A DNA stretch of 64,000 nt, taken from Carnegiea gigantea. Lineage: Eukaryota > Streptophyta > Magnoliopsida > Caryophyllales > Cactaceae. Of this stretch, positions 35,442 to 50,800 are shown one piece after another. Below the pieces are notes generated by a model. It ran no database searches, had not been told where the DNA came from, and was given only the letters and a program-made list of their open reading frames with translations. Each line of letters starts with the position of its first letter. Position 1 is the first letter of the stretch. The position numbers and the translations under genes are program-made. Where the stretch lies: assembly GCA_029747015.1 (NCBI GenBank), contig JAKOGI010000440.1, positions 396,001-460,000 of the forward strand. Direction: 5' to 3'.

Positions 35442-35456
35442 TGACGACTCTACTAG
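35442..35456 (+). promoter_or_regulatory. Primer binding site, tRNA-Arg-like (Tat/Ogre type)
   Basis: TGACGACTCTACTAG closely resembles TGGCGACTCTGCTGG, the primer site typical of Tat/Ogre elements, with three transition differences. It sits one base after the CA end of the LTR. Confidence 0.5.
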
Positions 35457-35919
35457 TTAAACTTTAATCTTTGTTATTTCATTTACTTTCTATTTTTGTG
35501 TTGCTGGAATGAGGGGCAGATTCAGATCTTGCTAGTAAAATCGGCCTGGAATAAAATATGGTTTAGAATTGGCCCAGGAAGCCACTTGGGTTCCTAGATC
35601 AGGCCTCTACCTTGATCCCAAGCCAAGATAAGCCTACCAACAGAGCTCAAGCCAGGAAACCGGACCTAGCTCTGCCTAGGGAACTCGACCGGGTTCCTTG
35701 AACAGGCTTTGGCCTAAGGCCTCATTTCCTAAGATATTTTAACCCAATTCTGCAAGTTGTTATTATTAAAAAAAGAGTAAATGAGCTTTTAAAAAAATAT
35801 AAAGTGCTCAGCAAACGGGTTTGACCATTCGCAAAGGATTATACCCTGGGGAAGCGGATCCTTACACCATCATTCGAGGATTTTGATTGATGATATATGT
35901 AAGACCCTCATTTTTTTAA
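35457..35919. other. 5' leader-like non-coding sequence
   Basis: Follows the primer site. It has no gene and resembles a retroelement leader. Confidence 0.4.
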
Positions 35920-36445
35920 TGTTTTCATGATGAATAACTCTTTGTGGCTCAATTTGAGCTCCGATATAGCGATATTACAAATTACTTAGCGATGGGGAAA
36001 TGCTTGGGGAATGGAATAAAGATGATAGGGCACGCTTCCTGGCAATAGTTAGGTTTCGCATATGCTATGACATTTGTTCAAGTATTCTCAAGACCAATCA
36101 CTAGAAGATGTGTGCTCGATAACAAAATTCTTAGCACCCTATCCTTTTGTCATGACGATGCACATGTAGGACACTTTAGTGGAAGGAAAACTGCAGCAAA
36201 GTCCTTCAATGTGGTTTTCATTAGTCAACCCTATCTAAGAATGACCACGAATATTGTAAACGTTACATACATTGTTAAACTTGGTGGCAAGGACATAATG
36301 CCCTTTACCTCAGTTACTATGGTTTATATATTTGATGTGTGGGGGATAGATTTTTTGGGCCATTTTCTAATTCATTTGGGAATGATGATATGCTTGTGTA
36401 AGGTGAATATGTTTCAAAGTGGGTTGAGATAATTCCCATAAGAAC
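35920..36445 (+). pseudogene. pol: Athila-like integrase, left half (interrupted)
   Basis: The frame around 36067-36432 has the integrase zinc-finger region (ending DDAHVGHFSGRKTAAK) and the start of the core, IFDVWGIDFLGHF, which holds the first catalytic Asp. Several stops are present upstream and at about 36395. The coding sense continues after the nested insertion at 45501: the protein reads up to SKWVEIIPIRT before the break and resumes with RTNKTIGVIRF, with the 5-bp target duplication accounting for the overlap. It belongs to the Athila branch of Ty3. Confidence 0.75.
36441..36445. repeat. Target site duplication (left), AGAAC
   Basis: It directly precedes TGTAACGCCC and matches 45501-45505. 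Confidence 0.85.
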
Positions 36446-39400
36446 TGTAACGCCCTCAAAATACTAATGACATGATTTATAGAAAACTGCTACAGAAGAC
36501 TTAATGATAGAAGGCGCTATCACCGTCCTGATAAGGATAAGACTCACTAAAACTATTTAATCTTACAACTTATGTTCACAATCATAATATCTATTAAACT
36601 GAAACACTCCTAGGCCAAAGTCCATAATAGTTCAAATTCAATACAGTCGACTTAATCATACTATATGCTAACTCGCACTCCATACTACACAAGTATATTG
36701 AATGTAGATTCAACTTGACGCTGAGGTCAATCCCAACATACATGCTATGCTGAATCCACTGTGAGCATCTGATGAGTTCTAAAAGGGCTTGCTAAATGAA
36801 GAAACAAGTGATACTTTATCACCTAAAATGGAAAATATGAAAACAATTAGAAAATGTGAGCTAAAACTCATTACATACATTCCTGTATTGTAAAATGAGC
36901 GTAGAAACAGTGTTGATGGGTATCCACCTTTGTAATTCATTTAGTTTGCAATAATAATGAAAACATAAGTAATATGAAACTGAATTGCTCATTATTACCT
37001 AGAATCCTTTGCAATGATATAATCTGTGCATAGATGTACACCTGTCAATCCGATCAAGAGTTGGCCTGAAGTCGCGCGGGTAAATGATGGGCTGACGCCT
37101 TATAGATGATAACTGACGGGGTCACATGTTAAATGAAAAATCGCTGTATAAATTGATTCATTGATAAACTCAATAAGAGTTATAACTTGATAAACAGGTT
37201 CTGCTTTCTGAAGATACGGGCAATGGATGTATCTTGAGTCTTTAAAAATACTGTCTGACTTGATAAATGTCATCTGTTTCATAAATGTCATCTGACTTGA
37301 CAAATATGTTCTGACATGATAACACTTATGCATAATGGGAAACGATAACTAGGCATCTACTCTGTTTCATAAAGGTCATTGTAGGTATGTGTAGTCAGTA
37401 AATGATCCTAACTCACCTAATTGGGTAAGTAAAAGTATGTGTAATAGAAATTGAGTAATTAAATGATGTACATAACTTGGGTATTTCAATATAACTTCAA
37501 AACTGAATTAATGAAAGTAATTAAAGATATAAAGTAAATGAAAGTAAAATAGACCACAATGAGATAAATGAGATTACAAAGAAAAAGGCCTTGATAGTGA
37601 CAAATGGGAGAGTGGTTTTGGCCTTTTCTGAAATAGGTTGCTGATACGGGTTTAAGGCTCGCTGATGTATAGCTCGGTTTAAGATAACAGCGAGTACACT
37701 AGATTGGCTTAATAAATGCATTTGGTACATTCTGAATTGAGTAAGTAATAGAGGTTTGAGGCCAAGAGAGATATATCATATATCTTGCTTCAAAATAGCA
37801 TAGACTGCAATAACTTGGTTTAATAAATATGGTTTTTGAGTCAAAAATTCTCCCCACTTCCTATGTGTCATTCACAAGTCCATTCAATATAGTTTTTCAC
37901 CCCAAATAGATTATTGAAAACCATAGAATCTATTAAACTTCCCAAACTTAGTACATTCTTTGTCACATCCATAAGTGATTCAAAACTCATAATTAAGCTC
38001 CCAAATTATATACTTGTCTTCTTCTTTCTTATTAATCAAGCTAAAAGCTCCATGAAAGTCCATGAATATTTATTTCCCCATTAAATGACCTTACCTACCC
38101 CAAAATACACAAAATGAGTGCATGATCAATCTCACTCAATCTTTATTATTGCTCTTTACATAATTACTCAAAATGCTTCCAAAAATCACCAAACTCAAAA
38201 TACTTAACCAAAATTCATGAAATCTTATAGGAAACTTGAAAATAATATGGAAAATCTATAGTAAAATTTTTAGAATTTTCCTTGAAGTATACGCTGTACA
38301 GAAATTTCAATAACAGCCCAATTTACACCAAAGCAGGTCAGTTCACTTCACAAATTCATAATGTTGACCCTTGACCTCAAATGGAGACCTAAAATGCCAA
38401 CATGGAAAGATTAAGAAGTCCCAAAAAACATTTATTTGGAACACCAAGCTTGATTCCCACAATAGGATTCCCAAAATGACGCTAGAACACAAGTATGTCA
38501 GTTTTGTTCCATTCTGCACAATTTTGGTAAAAGGACCATAACTTTTTACACAGACCTCAGATTCAGGCGATTCAAAAGGCATTTGAAAGCTAACACACTG
38601 AAATATCTACCCATAAAAAAGCAAAATTTTCTAATGGGCCAATCATTACCATTTTAATCCCAAAGTATGCCCGGTCTTCTGAAATTTCCAGCCCTCACTG
38701 TTTTAGGTTTTTCCCCTCTTTTCACACAAATCCTCAACTTAAATCATTCCTTAAAAGCATATAAACAAGCTTTGATCTATCCCAACACCATACAAAACCA
38801 CCACACTCAATTTGACTTCATAACCATATCCGATAAAGATCATTTTTCAATCAAATACACACGTAAAGCAAGCTTAATACTAATTAAATCCAAACCATCC
38901 ATTACCTACCAAAACCCTAGTTTATGGCCAACTTGGACTCACTCTAACTCATTTCAAATCTCCAAAAACATCATCATAAACACCAATAGGTTAGAAGATG
39001 ATCAAATCAAAAATAAAACAATTAAAATCCAACACTTTAACAATAAGCTTGCATGATTAAGGATTAACCCTAACCCTAGCATAATCCAACCTCAACTTCA
39101 CCATGATTAACACCAAAATAACTCTTATTTCTTATCAAAACATCATGATCAAAGATCAAAAACATTAAACTAAGAATCAAGACTAAAGTAAAAAGCAAAA
39201 CCAAGAAGATCAAGATCAAGATACTCACTTTGCTTGAAGATAAGTGGGTGAAAATGATGTTTGATGCTTGAGGGGGTGTTGGGATGGCTGGTGGTTATCT
39301 TGGTGGCCCGGGGGTGGCTGACTAGTGGCTGAAAGGTGGCTAGAAATTGCTAGAATTGGGCTGCTGGGTGGCTGGCCGTGTAGTAAGGAAGAAGAGAGAA

Positions 39401-39643
39401 AAGTGTGTGTAATTACTTGGCTATGAATAAATGACAAAATATTTGGCTGAGTTTTTATCTCCCAAAAGGAGCTTTTACCTAACTATTGTTAGGCTTTAAC
39501 CATGGTTATTTAGCTAGGTTAAATGGGCAAGTTTGTTGGATTATGATTGGTTTGCACGGTTTGGGCCCGGGAAGGGAAGTAAACCGTGTACGATTGAATT
39601 TTCGAAGCCCGAAATTAAATTTTTACAAGGTTATAAATAATAA

Positions 39644-39674
<31 letters not shown>

Positions 39675-39706
39675 AAGAAGAAGAAGAAGAAGAAGAAGAA
39701 GAAGAA

Positions 39707-39744
<38 letters not shown>

Positions 39745-40004
39745 TCATAAATTATAATTATCGAGGCCTACTATCGATTCACCTGAAATTTTACGATAAT
39801 TGAAACCCGACGTGCAAAGTGTGATCCAAAATTGTAATTTATTAAATAAATAAATTAGGTGTAATTGAATTAATAAACATGATTTAGTTAAACCAACAAC
39901 CATGAGTGATTAAAAACATGATTAATTAAATAAATAAACATGATTAATTAAATATATAAATATGATTTAAATAAATAAATATGGGTTAGGGTTGGGTTAC
40001 TACA
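36446..40004 (-). repeat. 3' LTR (left) of the nested chromovirus derivative
   Basis: Starts TGTAACGCCC and ends GGGTTACTACA. It includes an (AAG)n(AAT)n array at 39645-39742. Open frames inside it recur at the matching place in the other LTR (for example near 38667 and 44217) and are not genes. Confidence 0.88.
39645..39742. repeat. (AAG)n-(AAT)n compound microsatellite in the left LTR
   Basis: About 21 AAG units run directly into about 11 AAT units. The right LTR has AAT and GAT units at the same place (45188-45238). Confidence 0.9.
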
Positions 40005-40018
40005 GTCTTCCCCCCTTA
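40005..40018 (-). promoter_or_regulatory. Polypurine tract of the nested chromovirus derivative
   Basis: The minus strand reads AAGGGGGGAAGAC directly before the left LTR. Confidence 0.8.
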
Positions 40019-40226
40019 AAGAGCTTCGCCCTTGAAACTTATAAGTTTTGTGAAAATATGCACTAATATCACAAATAAATGTGGATATTTGGCTTTCATC
40101 TCTTTCTGGGTTTCTCCAAGTAGCTTTTGAGAAGGTATGATTTGCCCAAAGTACTTTTTGCCTCATCTGAAACTGTGATTGTCTCCTATTTTTATTAACA
40201 TAACTCTTTTGTCGGCCTTGTCTCAC
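40019..40226 (-). pseudogene. pol: Chromodomain-end remnant of Ty3 pol
   Basis: The minus-strand frame ending at the polypurine tract reads GRQKSYVNKNRR, VLWANHTFSKATWRNPERDE and FQGRSSLRGEDC. The middle block matches the end of the chromodomain found at the integrase C-terminus of chromoviruses (a VLW-x-NH ... ATW pattern). It is the only coding trace left in the element; about 5 kb of gag-pol that should precede it is gone. Confidence 0.65.
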
Positions 40227-41980
40227 CTTAACATGGCCTTGAATTTCTTTCGTAATACTTGCTTGGATTAACTCTATTCTTATACCTAATGCTTCTTCTG
40301 GCTTGCTCCAATAAGACCCGACATTGCTTAAGATTATATATTATCAAAATGTCCTAATTTAATGTTATCAAGGCATCAACTGTTCTCACCTCATCTGACT
40401 AATCAAAGATCTGCTCCAATTCCACATTAAACAATAAAATGAATATCGCTAGGAATGAAAATGAGGGAATTGGTAGTCAAGCAAGTCATTAAGTCTAAGA
40501 GAAATAAACAATGAGATTAGAAAAGATTGATAAAAGGGGGATTATCATGAGGTGGTTAAAATAAAATAGCCAGAATATTGAAATATAATGCCAAATGAAT
40601 CATGGTTTATAAATATAGATCATAAAGGATCCAATAGATATTCAACCAAGAGGAAAGATGGCTCAATTATACTCGGGTTTAGCAAAAGCAAGATGGCAAG
40701 ATGGTAACTTTCTAGCCTCAATTGTCAGGTCAAGTGCACTAGATAGATAGGAAAAGTAACGTGCAACAAGTAGATAGATAGATTGGATAAGTAAAATGCA
40801 ATAGATATATAAATAGATTGGATAAGTAACATTGGGAATGTGCCTTTGCTCAGATAAAGTCAATTTGAGAGCAGCAATAAGATTGAATGGAGAATGCTGA
40901 AGTTTATTGATGAGGACGTAAAACGTAAGTATGAGAATTGAATTTAAAAGTAAGGAGAATAATTATATTATGAATTCAGAACAAGTTATACGAGCATATC
41001 ATTATGAACAAATGAAGTATCGGGTATAGGAAGATTAAAGAATATTGGATAAAATCAAATTGGAAAGATGAAACGAGCAGACAATTATAGGAACCACTAT
41101 AAAAGAGCATTCTCATAAACGATAAGCTGTCATCGGCATGGTTTAGATAACAATTGAAGCCATTTAAACAAATGACCTAGATAAAGACATGTTATAGACC
41201 AAGTGAGTGTCAATAGCAAAGGAATAATGCCCCTGAACAATACGAGGTGATTAGGGCCGAAGAAAGTCAATGACTGAAAGTAATGGGAGCATTGCCGGTG
41301 TAAGGTTTTAGTGACAAGAGCAGCCTCTTTCTATGCATGACAACTAAATCTTGCTCAGACCACCCATATAGTGCCAAGTAGCACACCGCACGATACTGAA
41401 TTACCGTCACAGGATTCCCTATGGTAATTTCATCTCATAATGATTCAACCTAAAGATAGACTAAGTTGCAAATGGCATTCCTGCAATAGGTTTTAAACAT
41501 TACTGTACTCAATATCATGTATGTTGATACACCTCAATGAAACTCTCAAATTTTGGAGCGAAACAGACAGAGTTCCACCTAAAAACCGGCTAAAACAGAG
41601 ACTTAAAGCCTTATAACATGTATTCATCATGAAAAATCACCCTTCAATAGCTCAACGGCCACACGCCAGAGTTCATAACTCAACGGGGCACACACCCGGA
41701 GCGTACAATTGCAAAAGTTAAACAAATGATAGAATTGAAGCATACATCACTCTCCCAAGTAAATGAAAGCATGCATCACTATTAGGTCACCCAATTTGTG
41801 TGTCCCTCACTCCTCTTGCTAATGCTCGAGTCTCAGGGTATTATGAAATGATTGAGTCATCTAAATGGAAATGGTTACTCCATATATGCCATACATATGA
41901 ACTTATAGTCAATAACTCATACACATCTTGATAGCTAACTCACAAACACTTGATAGCTCACAGTGGCGCTTAAAACCTTA
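40227..41980. other. Non-coding interior of the nested element
   Basis: No gag, protease, RT or integrase motif is seen on either strand in this 1.75 kb. The part next to the primer site is the element's leader. Confidence 0.6.
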
Positions 41981-41992
41981 GCTCTGATACCA
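41981..41992 (-). promoter_or_regulatory. Primer binding site of the nested element
   Basis: The minus strand TGGTATCAGAGC is a perfect match to the initiator tRNA-Met primer-site consensus, 4 bp inside the right LTR. Confidence 0.88.
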
Positions 41993-41996
41993 AATC

Positions 41997-44900
41997 TATA
42001 ACGCCCCCAAAATACTAATGACATAATTTACGGAAAAATGTAATGGAAGATTTAATGATAGAAGGCGCTATCGCCGTCCTGATAAGCATAAGACTTATTG
42101 AAACCATTTAATCTTACAACTTATATTCACAATCACAATATCTATTAAACTGAAACACTCCAAGACTAAAGTCCATAATAGTTCAACTTCAATACAATTG
42201 ACTTAATCATACTATGTGCTAACTCGCACTCCACACTATACAAGTATATTGAATGTAAGCCCAACTTAACCCTGAGGTCAATCCTAACATACATGCTATG
42301 CTGAATCCACAGTGAGCATCTGATGACTTTCAAAAGGGCTTGTTAAATGAAGAAACATGTGATAATTCATCACATAAAATGAAAAACATGAAAATAATTC
42401 GAAATGTGAGCTAAAACTCAGTACATGCATTCCTGTATTATAAAATGAGCGTAGAAACACTGTTGATGGGTACCTGTCTCTGCAATTCATTTAGTTCGCA
42501 ACAACAAGAAAAATGTAATTAATATGAAACTGAATTGCTCATTACTAGTTGGATGTGAACCCCTTACAATGATATGATCTATACATAGGTGTACACCTCC
42601 CAATCTGATCAAGAGTTGGCCCAAAATCGCGTGGGTAAATGATAGGCTGATGCCCTATAGATGATAACTGACAGAGTCACAAGTTAAATGGCGAATCACT
42701 GTATAAACGGATTCGTTGATAAACTCATTAAGAGTTGTAACTTGATAAATATGTTCTGCTTTCTGAAGATACAGGCAATGGACGTACCTTGAGTCTTTAA
42801 AAATGTTATCTAAGTTGGTAAATATCATCTGTTTCATAAATGTCATCTGACTTGACAAATATGTTCTTACTTGATAACACTTATGCATAACAGGAAATGA
42901 TAACTAGGCCTCGACTCTATTTTATAAATGTCATTGTGGGTGTGTGTAGTCAGTAAATGATCCTTACTCACATAATTAAGTAAGTAAAAGTATGTGTAAT
43001 AGAAATTGAGTAATTAAATGGTATAAATAACTTGGGTATTTTAACATAACTTCAAAACTAAATTAATGAAAGTAATTAAATCCGATATAAAGTAGATGAA
43101 AGTAAAATAGACTACAATGAGATAAATGAAATTACAAAGGAAAAGCCCTTGATGGTGACAAAAGGGAGAGTAGTTTTGGCCTTTTCTGAAATATATTGCT
43201 GATACAGGCTTAAGGCTCGCTGGCGTATGGCTTGGTTTAAGATAACGAGTACAATAGATTGGCTTGATAAATACATTGGGTACATTCTAAATTAAGTAAT
43301 AGAGGTTTGAGATGAAGAGAGATATATCATGTATCTTGGTTCAAAATAGCATAAACTGCAATAACTTGGTCTGATAAATTTAGTTTCTGATTCAAAAATT
43401 CTCCCCACTTCCCCTATTTCATTCACAAGTTCATTTAATATAGTTTTTCATCCCAAATACATTATTAAAAACCATAGAAGCTATTAAACTCCCCAAACTT
43501 GGTACATTCTTTGTAATATCAATAAGTGATTCAAAACTCATAATTAAGCTCCCAACTTGCACACTTGTCTTCTTCTTTCTCATTAATCAAGATAAAAGCT
43601 CCATGAACATCCATGAATATTTATTTCCCCCTTAAATGACCTTACTTGGTCCAAAATACACAAAATGAGTGCATAATCAATCTCACTCAATCTTTATTAT
43701 TGCTCTTTACACAATTACTCAAAATGCTTCTAAAAATCACCAAACTTCAAATACTCAACCAAAATTCATGAAATCCTATAGGAAACATGAAAATAATATG
43801 GACAATATATAGTAAAAGTTTAAGAATTTTTCTCCAAGTATACGCCGCACAAAAATTACAATAACAACCCAATTGCACCAAAGTAGGTCAGTTTACTTTA
43901 CAATTTCATGACTTTCACCCTTGACCTCAAATAGTGACATAAAACCCTAATATAGAAAGATTACGAAGTCTTAAAAAACTTTTATTTAGAATACCAAGCT
44001 TTATTCCCACAATAGGATTCCCAAAATGAGGTTAGAACACAAGTATGTCAGTTTTGGTCCATTCAGCATAGTTTTGGTAAAACAACCATAACTTTTTACA
44101 TAGATCTTAGATTAAGGTGATTCAAAAGGAATTTCAAAGCTAACAAACTGAAACATCTACCCATCAAACATCATAATTTTTCAATGGGCCGATCATTTCC
44201 AATTTAATCCCAAATTGTGCATTATTTTCTGAAATTTCCAACCCTCACTGTTTTAGCTTTTCCCCCTCTTTTCACACAAATCCTCAACTTAAATCATTCC
44301 TTAAAAGCATGTAAACAATCTTTGATCCATCCCAACATCACACAAAACCACCACACTCAATTTAACTTCATAATCATATCCAATAAAGATCATTCTTCAA
44401 TCAAATATAGACATAAACCAAGTTTAATGCTAATTTAATCCGAACCGTACATTACTTGCCAAAAACCTAGTTTATGGCCAACTTGGACTCATTCCAACTC
44501 ATTTCAAATCACCAAAAACATCATCATAAACACCAATAGGTTAGAAGATGACCAAATCAAAGATAAATCAATCAAAATAACACTTTAACATTAAGCTTGC
44601 ATGATTAAAGATTAACCCTAACCCTGGCATGATCAAACCTCAACTCCACCATGATCAGCACCAAAATAACTCTTATTTCTTATCAAAACATCATGATCAA
44701 AGATCACAAACATTAAAATAATAATGAAAACTAAAGTAAAAAGCAAAACTAACAAAATCAAGTTTAAGATTACTCACTTTGCTTGAAGATAAGTGGATGA
44801 AAATAATGTTTGATGCTTGAGGGGAGTGTGGGGATGGCTGGTGGTTGTCTTGATGGCCTGGGGTGGCTAACTGGTGGCTAAAAGGTGGCTGAAAATGGCT

Positions 44901-45500
44901 AGAGTTGGGCTGCTAGGTGGCTGGCCGTGTAGTAGGGCAGAATAGAGAAACGTGTGTGTGATCACTTGACTATGAATAAATGACAAAATACTTGGCTGAG
45001 TTTTTATCTCCCAAAAGTAGCTTTTACCTAACTATAGTTAGACTTTAACCATGGTTACTTAGCTATGTTAAATGGGCAAGTTTGTTGGATTATGATTGGT
45101 TTATATGGTTTGGGCCCGAGAAGGGAAGTAAATCGTGTACGATTGAATTTTCATAGTTCGAAATTAAATTTTTGCGAGGTCATAAATAATAATAATAATA
45201 AATAATGATGATGATAATGATGATGATGATGATGATGAATTCTTAAATTATAATTATCGAGGCCTACTATCGATTCACCTAAAATTTTATGATAATTAAA
45301 ACCCAAAGTGTAAAGTGGGACCCAAAATTGTAATTTACTAAATAAATAAATTTGGTGTAATTGAATTAATAGAGATGATTTGGTTAAACCAACAACCATG
45401 AGTGATTGAAAACATGATTAATTAAATAAATAAATATGATTAATTAAATAAATGAATATGATTTAAATAAATAAATATGGGTTAGGGTCAAGTTATTACA
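41997..45500 (-). repeat. 5' LTR (right) of the nested chromovirus derivative
   Basis: It begins TATAACGCCC (the second base of the usual TG end is mutated) and ends AGTTATTACA next to AGAAC. An AAT/GAT microsatellite at 45188-45238 lies where the other LTR has AAG/AAT. Confidence 0.88.
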
Positions 45501-45505
45501 AGAAC
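45501..45505. repeat. Target site duplication (right), AGAAC
   Basis: Matches 36441-36445 exactly. Confidence 0.85.
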
Positions 45506-46287
45506 AAATAAGACTATTGGGGTCATTAGATTCCTATGGGAGAACATCTTTGCTCATTATGGGATGCCTCCTGCTATCATAAGTGGCCAAGGGATCCATT
45601 TTGACAATAAGTCCTTTGATGCCTTGTTAAGAAGGTATTTTGATCATGCATCCACTTGCTGCCTTATATCACCGTCAAATAAATGGTCAAGTAAAAATAT
45701 GTAATCGAAAATCAAGCAAATCTTAGAAGAAATTATGACCAAAACTAGGAAAGATTTGGTGGATAAATTAATTGATGCTTTATGGGCCTACTGGACAGCT
45801 TTTGAGACTGCCTTAGGCCTATCTCCTTATACTATAGTCTATGGTTGTCCTTGCCATTTACTCACTGAGCATGACCATCGAACTTAGTGGCCAATTAGAC
45901 ACTTCAATTATGATTTGAACATTACCGTTGAAGATAAGAGGTTGATTTTGAATGAACTAAAAGAGATAAGCAGGGAGACATATTAGAACATGAGGTTAAG
46001 AAAGGAGAGAGTGAAAGTTCTCCATGACAAATGCATCAACAGAAAGGAGTTCTCTCCGGGGCCAAAAGCTTTTCTATATGACTCTAAACTTCACCTATTT
46101 TTCAAAAAAGCTTAGGTCTAGGTCGACTAGTCCTTTTATCATGATGAAGGTAATTTCTCATGGTGAAATCAAGATAAGGGACCACACATTTAAGGTCAAC
46201 AGGCATAGGTTAAAACCTTTCTCAGAAATGCCTATTAAAGAAGACATGGAGTGTCTCTTGCTTCACGAACTTTCTCCACTTGAGTAG
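45501..46287 (+). pseudogene. pol: Athila-like integrase, right half
   Basis: Continues the reading sense broken at 36445. It contains GVIRFLWENIF, AIISGQGIHFDN, DALWAYWTAFETALGLSPY and, in the last frame, HTFKVNRHRLKPF with a stop at 46285-46287 at the normal end of pol. Several internal stops and shifts are present. At the second catalytic position the usual Asp of ISDGG is Gly (ISGQG), and the Glu region reads with Lys, so integrase activity is lost. Confidence 0.75.
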
Positions 46288-47400
46288 TCAAGGTCCCAAC
46301 TTCATGTATACTTATATATGTATGAGTTTTGTGTATGTGTTAAAGATGAGAAAAAGTAAAAAATGTGAAAGCAAAAAATAAAAAAGAAAAAAGGATTAAA
46401 AAAAGAGAGAAAGAGAAAATAAGTCTAAAGGGGAATAAAATGTGGAAAACAAAAGAGTGGAAAGAAAAGAGAAAAAGAAAAATGAAAAAATGAGTTGAGC
46501 GGATGAAAAAGTTGGATAGAAAAATGGCATTGAGACCCCATACCACATGGCACTCCTATGCCACACTAAGCAAGGAAAAAACAAAGAAACAATGTTTTTC
46601 CATTGTGGGACAGTGCCATATGGCATAATCGTGCCAAATTGGTACTAACCAACACTACCAAACAGAGAAATGGTACTGGCTGCCTGTGTCACCTGACATG
46701 CTTGTGCCAACCTCTGCTGGCTATGAAGTCATGATTTTCCTCCTTTCCTCCATTTTCGTTCAATCCTCCCCTTTTTTCTCTCCCTACGTGAAGTGCTCTC
46801 TCACATCTCTCTCATTTCTCACTCATTCCGCGCTTAATTTCCGCCAAATTCTCTTAATTTCTAACAAGGTTTTCAACTCCACCTATAAACAACTATTCCC
46901 CACAAGAATTTCACCCCTAATTCATGCCTTTTTTTTATCGTCATTACTGAATTTCTCTTTGTAAAACCCTAACCTCTAATGTTGATGTTGAAGGTGGTAG
47001 ATCAAGAAAGCTTGTTTATTTCCCCCATGTTTAACACTAGATTAAGTTTGGAAAGGCAATTTGTAGCACAAGGAGCATAATTCATCAACACATCCATTCA
47101 AGAATTCTAGCCGTGGGAAAAATGAGAGTGGGTGAAGCTTCCATAACATCCTACCTCTGAAAGAAGTCAACAAGGGCTTCTTCTTCTTCCAATCTAATAA
47201 TAAGGACCAATGGTAAATCTGATGCCTTCCCTTTGGTTCCTCCTTCAAGTACTCGAGTTTTACAATTTGTTCATAAGGAACAAAGGGTTGTATATGAGCA
47301 ATTGAGTTCTGGGATGACTTGTGAACAAATATTTTACATATGGATACATAAAGGACTTTAGTAACATTGGAAGATGTAGGCGCTCTAATTGATAATTTGG
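46288..47400. other. Athila-like untranslated sequence
   Basis: No gene. It contains purine-rich text (46330-46510) and GCCATATGGCA-type palindromes (46540-46640) also seen at 51190-51330. A CT-rich, LTR-leader-like stretch lies at 46735-46970. Confidence 0.4.
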
Positions 47401-48420
47401 GTTAGCTTGATTATGCGGATATGAATTGTATATCATATGATAGGCTAATGCTCAAAGTTTTGAGTTCCTTTCATGTTAATTGGGCCAGGTCTTATCTAGG
47501 CAATGAGGTGTTGATTACATTTCCCATGTTCAACGTTGATCATAAAATGAGTTTGCAAAGTTTCAATGAATATTTACACCTCCCAGCTCATGCATATGCC
47601 TTTAGGGATGTTCCCACTAGACGGGCACCTGACCTCATTGGTTAAGAATCAAGCTCCAAACTGAAGATATATAGTGATAGATGAGGTAGACCTGAGACAT
47701 TTAACTTTAGGAAGGTGAAGGCTACGGACATATGTAATACAAATATTCGCTAATTATAATGGTTAGTGGCACACATTATCTTTGGGCATCATGATAATCA
47801 AAGCATGTGTAGAAAAACAAATTTTTTAATTATTTGATGCACTATGAATGGTAAATAAGTGGACACATATGCCTTTATCATTCTCCATCTTATGAAGCTA
47901 GCCAAAACAACCCATCAAATTGGCATCGGCATTGGAAACTATCACCGCTATAGCTCAAGCATTAAACTATGGTGAGAAGTTTAGGCCCCTTAAGCCCTAT
48001 TTCTTAGGAAAGCATCATGGCATCACCACCTTGTCACACACGAGCATTATTAGGACTATGGGTGGCTCTTACAAATACCCCCACCAAAAATAAATATTCT
48101 TTGCTTTCCCCAATGTGGGGCGCACAACAATAGCGAGCAACAGTAATTGTTCTTGATGAGGTGATATCCAATGAATAAGTGATGGTTCGAGATCGTGATG
48201 AGGGACTTGATGATGATAAGTGCAAAGGTGAAGAATGTAGGCAGGAAGCATATGAAGGGTATGAAGGCAATGAGATGAGTGAAACACAAGTAGTGGATGA
48301 GACAACACAATAACTCCAAGCCCAACAACCACCTCTATTTGAGATGGGTGGTTACTCCTCCTCGGACCATACACCCTTCTATAGTATATTCCTCCAATCT
48401 TTATCCAACCTTTAAGTAGA
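47401..48420 (+). pseudogene. Athila ORF-1 / env-like remnant
   Basis: The frame 47421-47645 reads VLSSFHVNW, ITFPMFNVDHKMSLQSFNEY and LPAHAY, the pattern of the Athila ORF-1 family encoded downstream of pol. Weaker continuation (AHIIFGHHDNQS and a following Leu/Lys-rich stretch) can be read in other frames to about 47960, then acidic low-complexity text. Many stops and shifts are present. Function in these elements is unknown. Confidence 0.5.

Positions 48421-50800
<2,380 letters not shown>

Larger units (their letters stand above)
36446..45500 (-). mobile_element. Nested Ty3 chromovirus derivative with ~3.5-kb LTRs
   Basis: A 9,055-bp element on the minus strand, inserted in Athila-like integrase DNA with an AGAAC duplication. 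The LTRs are 36446-40004 (3,559 bp) and 41997-45500 (3,504 bp); the first ~150 bp differ by about 12% by hand count. The interior is only 1,992 bp. It has an initiator-Met primer site, a polypurine tract and a remnant of the chromodomain end, but no gag, protease, RT or integrase core. The long LTRs, primer and chromodomain suggest the Tekay/Del lineage. The structure is LARD-like: large LTRs around a mostly non-coding interior. Confidence 0.88.

Noticed and set aside
39060..39080. AACCCTAACCCTA telomere-like text
   Set aside because: Only two units, inside an LTR, and also present at the matching place in the other LTR copy. Not a telomeric tract.
39486..39803. 105-codon frame with poly-Lys and poly-Asn
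   Set aside because: It is a translation of the (AAG)n(AAT)n microsatellite inside an LTR.
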